Shown here piece after piece: positions 55,321 to 64,000 of a DNA stretch of 64,000 nt (positions are counted from its first letter, which is position 1; each line of letters begins with the position of its first letter). The translations under genes and the position numbers were made by a program. The DNA lies in NCBI GenBank assembly GCA_905221605.1, contig CAJNDS010002195.1, positions 62,001-126,000 of the forward strand, given 5' to 3'. The DNA is from Symbiodinium natans. Taxonomy: Eukaryota > Sar > Dinophyceae > Suessiales > Symbiodiniaceae. The notes under the pieces are model-generated. The model was not told where the DNA came from, made no database searches, and worked only from the letters and a program-made list of their open reading frames with translations.

Positions 55321-57229
55321 TGCTCCTCCACAGAAGTTTCTGTCAGCTGGAATCAATCCAAAAACCGAGTGCCGATCTTCTTTCCGGAACTGAGATGAAG
55401 AAGTTAGCGAAAGGGGCCGCCAGAAGACCACGGATGCCATGGCCTGGGCCTATCCATGACCTCCCAGAGAGCGATGCAGCTCAATACGTGCATGGAAGGC
55501 AAGCCGTCTGCTGCACGCGGCAGCGGCCCCTTTCACCAAGGCTGGTGAGATCAATGGTCAAAGACTCTCACCTGCAGATTGCTCCACCCCATGATGAAAC
55601 AATCACCTGTCTGTTCCGATGTGGATCTGAATACCGACTGAACCAGACTGTTGAAGCTTTCTGCTGCTGGAACGATCGACAGGAGCCTGATAAAGGAAGT
55701 GACCTGAGCCCAGAACCATCACGATTGGACCTCGGCCACTCCACGATGCTAACACGAACAAGCTGAAAGCCTGCACTCCCCTTCACAGCCTCTGGATGCT
55801 GGGTGGGTGGTATCGTCTTCCACTTCCATCCGCTTCCTTCCAGAAAAACCTCCCCTTCTCGCACTCGTCAGTTGCGTCGTCCCCGGACTTGCAAAACTCA
55901 CGAGCGCAGAAAAGGGCCCCATTGAAGAGCTAGCAGCAGCGAATGGTCGGTCACGGGGCTACAATACTCACAAGCTGCCAGGGCCAGGACCATTAAAAAC
56001 AGGGTGTGTGCCGTGGTTTACGGTTGAAAGTTTAGGCTTGAAGGCTTCGGGCTGCAGGACGCTCCTCGGGCTTTAGGGCTGCTTGGGCACCACTGGGCGG
56101 CTCCCGCGATTTACACGATAAAGTCTCGTTCTCTTTGTCAGCTCAAAGCACTCGGTACGTTGACATGGGCTTGGTGGCTCTTCTAGTGCGAGCGCTTCAT
56201 GTGAATGGACCTGAACGCTTGCACAGAGCGGTCGTAAGGCACGTGTACTCTAGGTCAAGACCGCAGCACGGAAAGTAAGTTTACTAGCTGAGTGCAACGT
56301 CCAAGGACTTAACGGACACGAGCAGCTCCCGGAGCGACCATTGCGGGCCACCGCTGCGCAGCGCTGCCGTGCACTTAACCTGTCAGGAGTGCCAGCTCTT
56401 TGCACCTGACCTTAAGTCAGCACCCTGTGCTTCAATCCAGCTGCCTGCTTCGGGGACTCAGGGGTTTTCGGTTGGGGGCACCGAGCCTGCTTCGAAAGGA
56501 AAGAGCATGAGGCGCATACTGAACAGAAAGCTCTTGTCGAGTTTGCATGGGGACTTGTCTGGTTGTCAACGAAGGTTGAACATTGTCTTAAGGAGGCCGG
56601 CATGCACGAAGGAGGAATTGCCTCGGACCTATGCCGGTCAGCATTTCTGCGAAGCTGTGCCCCTCGGAAGATGCCCCTGCAAGCCTTGCCCCGTGGGTTG
56701 CTTGTGGCGGAGCACGAGCAAGGCAAAGGTCAGCGCGACGTCAGCTCCGCTGCATAAGGATTTGCACCGCAGGCTAGGCAGATGCTTCATCTGTGAAGGG
56801 AGTGAAGCAGAGCGCGGGAATGTAGCGTGGATTTGCGAAGCTACTGTGGGATGTGCACTCAGCATTTGAGTGATTCCGGAAGGTTGCCACACCTAGCATG
56901 TCACATCCAACGGGAATCGAAGCGACGCGGCCTGACCATACACAAAGGAATATGTGTTTCTTCTAGGTAAAGGCGCAGCATCATCCCTGCCATGATGTCG
57001 AGACACTATCAAGCATGTCTTGGACTTTGCGGACTTTCAACTGCAGCCTGTCTTTGTGGCCACGGGCCATGATGATCACCGAACACAAAGCAGTACTTCT
57101 AACCATCCACGGGCCGCCCACAGGGCAGCTTCCAAGAAATGCGCTTCAACAGGCGCAGGCGCATTGGAAAGAAACCTATTGACCGACTTTAGCGGCACGG
57201 TCCAAACTTGTTTTGCCAAGGCCGGAGGG
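55321..57229. other. No supported gene
   Basis: Open frames at 55320-55766 and 56369-56869 (plus) lack motifs. A competing frame at 56563-56757 is equally plausible, so none is called. Confidence 0.35.
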
Positions 57230-58590
57230 GCGCAGCAGAATTCTATGACCCACTCCAGGGTTGCAATAGAGAAGCTGTACAGGGCACTTTTGGGGGGCAT
57301 CTAAGCTGCAGATCCTATCAGAATTCTGCACAGAAACAACAGCTTCTTCAAAAAAACAGCAGATATCCACTAAACCCGTTTTTATCTCCATGCCTAGGGA
57401 GCCGGCTCAGGGCTTTTAAGGACAGGGGATGTAGGTGCCTTAGACGGGCCTAGAGAAACCAGCAAAGCCCTGAACGAAGAAACTTTCGTGTAATCCTGCC
57501 GTGGAAGCTTGCTCATGGAATGATTTACCAAGTATCCTCGCACCAACCTGAGACAAGACCACCAGCCGCTCAAGCAACCGAATTCGAAAGGTACTTGGCC
57601 GATCATGCAAGTGCTACTACCGTGGCTGGAATGTGGTATTTTACATTTCGAAATGCGCGGTGGCTCTCAAAGGCGACCATTTGCCGGAACCGATGATATG
57701 TTGGCAACTGCGATGCAATGGTGAGCCAGGGTGCCAGGCTTCCAACCGGTTGGTCTACCACTACTTGTGAGGGCGGTGCGGGAACATACCCCACGACCTA
57801 GCTCCTGCTTCTGAGGGCGCTGCGGGAACATGCCAACAAAGAAAAAGTGCCTACACTATGACTAGCACGCGATGCGCACGGACCCTCAGCCACGGGGCAA
57901 AAGCCGTGCAGGCTGCACGAAGGCTTGTGGCTGACCCAAGCGGAGGCCGGCGCAGAGGGTGCAAGCTAGGCCGATCATGTAAAGCACACAAGCCATCGTG
58001 CAGGCTTCACGGTTTAGGGTTTAGGCAAACTAGTGTCTTCTCATTTCAGAACACACGGATGCTGGCCTGCAGCATCAATGGTGCGAAGGGCGCTGTAGAA
58101 GTCTATGACCCACTCCAGGGTTGCAATAGAGAAGCTGTATAGGCTGCAGATCCTATCAGAATTCTGCACAGAAAAAACAACTTCTTGAAAAAACAGCAGA
58201 TTTCCACCAAACCCGTTTTTATCTCCATGCCTAGGGAGCCGGCTCAGGGCTTTTAGGGACAGGGGATGTAGGTGCCTTAGATGGGCCTGGAGCAACCAGC
58301 AAAGCCCTGAACGAGGAATCTTTCGTGTAATCCTGCCACCAAAAGCGATACCTGTCTCGTGGAAGCTTGCTCATGGAATGTAGTACCAAGTATCCTCGCA
58401 CCAGCCTGAGACAAGACCACCAGCCACTCAAGCAACCGAATTCGAAAGGTACTTGGCCGAAGATGTAAAGCACCCAAGCCATCGCGCAGGCTTCACGGTT
58501 TTAGTTTTAGGCAAACTAGTGTCTTCTCATGTCACAACGCACGGATGCTGGCCTGCAGGATCAATGGTGGAACGTCTTGCAACAGGAAAC
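57230..58590. repeat. Direct repeat, ~490-bp unit, 2-3 partial copies
   Basis: The block starting 'tctatgacccactccagggt' and ending near 'cgaaaggtacttggccga' occurs at about 57241-57600 and again at about 58102-58462. Its other half ('aagccatc..gcaggcttcacggttt' to 'gcatcaatgg') occurs at about 57975-58080 and 58466-58570. So one complete unit (57970-58462) is flanked by partial copies. About 360 bases at 57605-57965 separate the first copy and are not repeated. No coding function assigned. Confidence 0.75.
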
Positions 58591-60473
58591 ATGTCAAGCA
58601 GCATCTTGGCCAAGCAGACAGTTGTCCGGCGAGATCAAACTCAAGGCGGGCTGGTTTGTCTCAACGCAGGCTGAAATGCACTGAGGCTGTTGGCAAAGTT
58701 GCACCATTGCTGCTCTGCAAGCAAGCACTGGGAAGACTCTGCTCAGCGCGTCTGCTTTAGCAACTCTCTTGCACTGCAAGGAAGACGCAACAACACCAAG
58801 CAACCAAGGCGAACTTAGATCCAGGGTTGCCTTCGTATGGAGGTGTTGCTGAGGATGTCAGAGTAAGCTGTCAGCCGGCATCCACTGATCTTGCAAGACT
58901 GGCTTGTCGTCCAAAGTTCCCGTCACCAAGGAGAAGGCTTTCGGACTAGCCGCTCCTCTGGTGCGTCAATTCCGAGGACGAGATTCTGCGGCTTGTGGCA
59001 AGCATGGGGGAAGAAGGGAGGTGCTATGCTGGCCTAGCAAAAGTTGGCGAGATGCTTGCCCCGGACTCATCAACCACAGTACCTCAGAACAAAACACAAC
59101 TAGGGAAGATGTTCAGTTCCTAGACAGAACCCAACGAAGCCCACTCGTTCGAGCCCTGCACCCCTGAATGAAATCCAACACCTACGACCAGGATCTCGGG
59201 ACAGAAAGATATCCAGCTTGCAGGTTAAGATGTTCAAGGTGCATGGAGGATGTTGGACCGTGTGACGTGCTGAAGCCACCCGCAAAGGCGACCAACGAGA
59301 ATATCCTCCACAGGAAAAGGGCTGATCCGAGATACCGGGTTTAGGACAAGGCCCACTGGTTTTTGAACTTCCAACTCCCACGCGACTTCGTTCCTGAAAG
59401 CCAAAATCCTTGCAAAGTCCTCCAGGTGCTGACAGGACCAATACCACGGCCGTCTGGAGAAGAAGCCTTGAACCCTAAACACCCTAAAGCCTGAACCCTA
59501 ACCGCCAGTCTGCTCGACATATCGACTTGAGGCAACCAAGCCTCGCCTTTGCGAACGGTAGCAAGTGACCACAGAATGATTCGGGAACCCGTACTACTAT
59601 ACTATACCGTACTCTACTCTACTGTACTGTCCTGTGCTGTACTGTCCTGTACTGTACCCTACTGATAATACTAGACGAAACTATACTATGCGCTTTCTCC
59701 ACAGGTCCTTCTTTGCAAAATCCTGGTTGGCAGCTCGGGTCTAACGCGGCCCAAATGCGCCTGCCGGCATTGAAATTCAGCTTGCCGTCACTATGCCACA
59801 AAACCACGTTCATGGCCCAGTTGCTTCTTGTCTTTGTCTAGTCAGGGCTGCCATGGCTGATGTAGTCGCGCAAGGTTTTCTTATATACATTGCAAATCCG
59901 AATTCCAACCAACTGCAACCTTATAAGATGCCTCCCACGAAAAACCTTTGGCCCGCGAAACCCGAAACCCTAAACCCTAAACTCTAAACCGTGAAATCTC
60001 CTCCTGGACAGGAGAATATCTCTACACCTCCTGCGGCCTGTCCCCTGGCTGTCAGTCATCTGGGTACCCTCCCTGTTGGATGGCGTGCCTGTGGCTCTGG
60101 ACCAGGTCGTACAATTTTGGACTTCCCATACACCTGGGTCTTGCAACAGCGCAGCTTCACAACTAGCATGGCTTTGAGGAAATACAAAGCCTGCTGATTT
60201 TGGGTCTGGGTTTTAGGGCTTTAGGATTGTAGGTTCCAAAAACCAGTAACTGTATTTGCTATAAAACTCAGAATATAGTTTGCAGTATGAAGTATCTAGT
60301 GCACATAGTGCACTGTCTGTAACAGAAGTACAGGGAACCGTGTAGTAGCGTAGCATGGGTCATTGTGAAGTGTTCTCACCGCAACACCCGTATAATGTCA
60401 GCCCACATGCACTTTGCGGCTGGCGTGCCAAACTCAGCTTTCACAGCTGGAAGGCTTGAATCTGTGATGTGAG
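58591..60473. other. No supported gene
   Basis: Contains a TACTG/TACTC pentanucleotide microsatellite (about 59590-59675) and short telomere-like stretches at 59470-59502 and 59958-59990. Confidence 0.45.
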
Positions 60474-61075
60474 GTGACCTATCTGCTCAGTCTGTGTATA
60501 TGTCGATATCATGTGTTGACAATTGAAGCTCAAGTTCCACACACTTTGACGACCCGGAATGGTCTGGCTGTAGATGGTTTAGACCGGGCAACAACGCACA
60601 AGTGGTTAGGTTGCTTTATCAGCAGGTTCTCATGCAGAAGACGTGGGTTAGCACGTCATCGCCGGACATTTTTTGATGCGGTGGTCACTCCTATTGCGGG
60701 TTTTGCAGCGGGACATCGCAAAGTATTCGCCCATGATTTACATAAGCTCGATGTGGCCATGCGACGTATGCTGCGCTCGATAGTCGGCTCTCTTTCCAGA
60801 ATGGACCGGACCAGACCGTGGCATGCAATTTTACATGCTTGGAATGCGCGAGTCCAACTGCTTGGTTTTGCGAGCGGATAACATCCTCACATGGTCCAAC
60901 CGATGTCTGCGACAACATTGGAAATTGGCATAGTATGTTCTTTCGTTGCCACCTGCACGTTGGGTTCAGCGCGCTTTAAATTGGAACCGAATCCAACTCA
61001 TCCCGTCGTGACATGCAAGGTTGAGATGACGCGGATGCTGCTGCAATTCTTGATACACTTAACAATCAACCGATG
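60474..61075 (+). mobile_element. Reverse transcriptase relic (non-LTR retrotransposon)
   Basis: A plus-strand frame contains 'THKWLGCFIS', 'RRTFFDAVVTPIAGFAAGHR' and 'LHKLDVAMRRMLRSIVGSLS', the order and style of the region after the catalytic domain in dinoflagellate LINE-type reverse transcriptases. After a one-base frame change near 60855 it goes on as 'TWSNRCLRQHWKLA', a TAG, and 'YVLSLPPARWVQRALNWN'. The catalytic F/Y-x-D-D box would lie upstream and is absent. A truncated, frameshifted, dead copy. Family assignment rests on remembered similarity, not a search. Confidence 0.65.
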
Positions 61076-63127
61076 AAGGCCGTACCTTCGGAATGGTTGT
61101 TGGGTTGATGGTTTTAGGATTGCTGGACGTTGTTGGTGGATAAAGACTTAACAGGCTGAGCCTAAGATGAACAAAATCGATGTCCTGGAACGTCCGAGCT
61201 TGTGGCGTGCCGCTTCGGGTCGTCTTGCGAGGCACGTATGCCTCGAAATCAGGGCACAGCTGCATGCTTCTACCCAGCAAGATGTGTCTGATAGGATCTG
61301 CGCCGGGCAAGCCCTTCGCAACCTCATGCCAGAAACCTCTTCCCCGGACTTCGCTCAGTGGGAGTTTGGTCGACCAAATTTTAGGCTCTCTTGGTTTTTG
61401 CGCGTAAATCGCATAAAGGGGAGGAATGAGGGCCGCCATAACATCTTAGAGTTTGTGGACAATAGTTCCCTGGCCCTGGAGGCTGTCGACCTGGCCTTGG
61501 CATTCCCTGAGCACATGCATACATTCCATCATCTTCCACATTGAAACTGCTGATTCTCGATGCTTTGGAGTGAATACCACATGTTGCTCCATCTCTCGGA
61601 TGATTAACGTGATGACCCTGCCAAATATGCTGTTGGACGACTCTTTCCATCCAACACGAGCGAAACTCTTTTGAACAAACTAGCTCCATCTCAAGAGTAG
61701 CCCTCTGCTCGCCTGCATCTCTGGCCACGTGCCGCCTCTGCCCATGTGCCATGGCAGAGCTCCGAAGCCAAATCGTTGACGGTATCATTGGAAGTCATCC
61801 TTTGCAAGCTGGAGCTGCGTGGCATTTCCCCAGTCACTGCAGCATACAGTGTGTTACATACATACTAGTGTTATTTCAAATCTTTCAGTGCGAAAATCTG
61901 AAGAAATGCAATCGAGCGCACTCATGCCAAAACGTCAAGACCACCTGACGGTGACATAGGAGTCTGCGAATCACTTTGCGGAACTGCTTGGGCTGAAAGG
62001 GATCCGATCATCTCGGAGCGGGAAGCTCAAAAGCCAAAACAAGATCAGTGTTAGGATTCTTCTGGTTGGTGGTGATGCCCTCAAACTACGAGCCAAACTC
62101 TTGACGGCTTACACCTCCACCGACACCTGCCAGAGAACCTGGGCTGCAGCGATGCTTTTTTTGAGGCTCGCAGCTTGCCGCTCGGAGGCCAGCCGCGCTG
62201 CAGAGCCTGGACGGGAAAAGCGTGGCAAAGCATAATTTCCGAACAACACATGGCATCGCGGCACGCACGGCTTGGACTTTTCGTGCTGCAATCCTTGCTG
62301 CTTGAATTTAATCGGCGATCCTTGGTCGGTAAAAATGCTTCCGAAGCCCGTAAGACGGATCCCAGAATGGCTTGGCTGTCATGACTTGTGCCGTGGATCG
62401 GGCCGGCGCCCCGAACGCACCCCGAACACGCCCTGCGCAATTGCCGAAAGCGCCTCCACGTTCGAGGCACCGAGGTGTGGTGGTGGCACGCCGCCGGCTT
62501 GTCAATCAGGCAGCTGCCTTACATGACTTTCTGGATCACATCTGGTCACAGCGAATACGACAATGAGGGTTCGCATGACCAGGAAAAAACTTGAACAACA
62601 ACTCTGGGCTCTGCGCGCTTTTCTTAGCAGCTCCTCTAGCAAAAAAACTTGGCAACACACCCCCCCCCCCAGCCCATGCGGCCCGGCAAACAACCTCAAG
62701 ACTGAGCTCCCTTCTGTTGGGGCACTGCTCCCGGACAAACATGGACAAACTGAAGACTCGAGCGGCGTCTCAACACCGGCCATGGTTGCACTTCGAGGCT
62801 GCGGACTGCGAGCTCTCACGCGGCAAGCGGCAAGGTGGGATGAGGTACAGAAAGGCCCCGTCCCCCAAGAATCACACAACATCACACAAACAACAAGCAC
62901 ACACAAGCACCAAGTCTGCCAAGTTGCCAGGACATCGCGTGCCCACGCGAAGGGCAGGCGCTGCTCGATATTCTGCGCAAATTTCGTGAGCTGGTCCTTG
63001 GCGCGGGGGCCGCATGAGAATTGCGCACTGCTTCCGACAAGCCTGCTGCAAGGGATTAAGCAGCTTGATCTTTCCATGCGCTGGGTGGAGGGGGGGGAGG
63101 GTGAACATGCCCTGTGCCCAGGGGGGT
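61076..63127. other. No firm gene; weak minus-strand coding signal
   Basis: The minus frame at 62502-63077 contains a protein-like piece ('LTKFAQNIEQRLPFAWARDV', about 62935-63000) that may be an exon downstream of the segment at 63128-63310. The minus frame at 61059-61439 and the plus frame at 61167-61544 overlap, and neither has a motif. Confidence 0.35.
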
Positions 63128-63310
63128 GTTGCTAAGCCAAGGTGCCGGACGCTCCGGATTTTTCCCATAGCGCTCAACATATTGCCGCAAGATGTCCTGC
63201 AACTTGAGAATAGCTTCCATCGAAAACTGGAGACACTCAACAGAAAGATCATCTACAAGGGCAACACTGGCAACGCTGGCAACGCTGGCAACGCTGGCAA
63301 CACTGCTCCT
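63128..63310 (-). CDS. Exon-like segment, unknown product
   Basis: A minus-strand frame reads a Val-Ala-Ser repeat (coded by a 9-base DNA repeat at 63262-63305), then 'DDLSVECLQFSMEAILKLQD' and 'ILRQYVERYGKNPERPAPWL'. This is clearly protein-like and helical. Boundaries are unclear: a donor could be GC near 63100-63130, and the 5' side may begin inside the repeat. Family not recognised. Confidence 0.45.
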
Positions 63311-64000
63311 TCGCGACGCTGTCCTTCCGCTCTACGCCCTGGCTGGCCTGCCCAGCCACCCCCCAGTCAATCTGCTTCACATCACTCGTGGTCACTCGCG
63401 ACAGAATGCTCCGCGCCTGCCCCAAGCGGCCATCTTGCAAGGATGCTTTGGTACGGCCCCACAGCCCAGCATCCTGCCACCGTGTAATCACCTAGGCAGT
63501 CCCAATTCTAAAGACTCCGTTGAAAGAACGCTTCATGTCAGGCATGTGAGAGCACGGCGGGTGCTCTGCGAGATGACGCGGTCTGCTGCGCCATCTCCTA
63601 TAAGGACACCACAAGCACGGTCAAAGCAAACACGCGGAAAGATTGGAGGCTGGTGGCATCTATAGGCAGCACTTTCAAAGTGCACAAGGTTGTACAAGCT
63701 CTTCCTGCACGGGGCCCGGGACTGCGTCCCGGGAGCTCGAAGCCCTGCAGTGGGCGCGCGGTTCTCTTCGCAGTCCCACTTCCGACCGCCACTGCAAGTG
63801 AACCGCCAACCCCGAGAACTGCTGGCCTCGCAGAGCCAGGTGAGCATTGGCTGGAACCAGAGATGTCCCAGAGCTCCTCCTGTAGGCACATCGGCATCAC
63901 ACCATGCAAGCCGTCAACGAAAAAGCCGCCTTAAGTACGAGAGGGACATCCATCGGAGATTTGTTTTTTTCATTTGGAAGCCGCGCTTCGACGTACACTG
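63311..64000. other. No firm gene
   Basis: Open minus-strand frames at 63249-63491 and 63598-63909 could hold exons of the gene containing 63128-63310, but no splice-bounded reading was convincing. Confidence 0.3.

Overview
The window looks like nuclear DNA of a dinoflagellate, most likely of the Suessiales/Symbiodiniaceae type. That is an inference from several things seen together. Plant-type telomere units (TTTAGGG / CCCTAAA) are scattered in more than 20 short internal tracts. Coding exons are short and sparse, with introns of about 70-150 bases, some needing GA or GC donors. There are ankyrin-repeat and octotricopeptide/heptatricopeptide (OPR/HPR) genes, a reverse transcriptase relic of the usual dinoflagellate non-LTR type, many microsatellites, and most coding signal on one strand. 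I saw no bacterial operon, plasmid, phage, CRISPR, rRNA or tRNA feature.

Layout: 1-7 kb is mostly simple repeats and telomere-like minisatellites plus one broken minus-strand reading frame (1.1-1.8 kb). 7.4-9.7 kb (minus) is a three-exon gene with an N-terminal ubiquitin-like segment and eight ankyrin repeats. 10-15 kb is thin in genes and carries the longest telomere-type array (14.5 kb). 15.4-18.9 kb (minus) has well-supported exons of an unrecognised gene. 19.9-20.7 kb has more minus exons, followed by an inverted pair of telomere-like tracts (21.0-21.3 kb). 22.1-23.6 kb and 30.7-32.3 kb are two copies of one dispersed duplication holding minus-strand exons. A kelch-like frame lies on the plus strand at 25.5-26.0 kb.

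33.4-40.0 kb (minus) is the OPR/HPR district: an apparently functional gene with at least six repeats (38.4-40.0 kb) and more eroded repeat-like pieces downstream. 41.75-44.07 kb is a tandem array of about 1.1-kb units, each with a two-exon gene for a small secreted cysteine-containing protein. The unit at 42.4-42.8 kb has a premature stop; the one at 43.5-43.95 kb is intact. 44.25-44.65 kb is a GC-skewed minisatellite. 45.1-45.9 kb (minus) has exons of an unknown gene. 47-60 kb is mostly non-coding with scattered coding-like pieces, a diverged pair of membrane-protein frames (52.8-54.2 kb) and a ~490-bp direct repeat (57.2-58.6 kb). 60.5-61.1 kb (plus) is a reverse transcriptase relic, and 63.1-63.3 kb (minus) has one more exon-like segment.

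Nearly all supportable genes run on the minus strand, as expected for the one-way gene blocks of dinoflagellates. I see no pathway linking them. The ankyrin and OPR/HPR genes belong to families that are hugely expanded in these algae. Exon limits come from reading splice signals by eye and are tentative unless stated. Where reading frames change, an intron is usually as likely as a frameshift.
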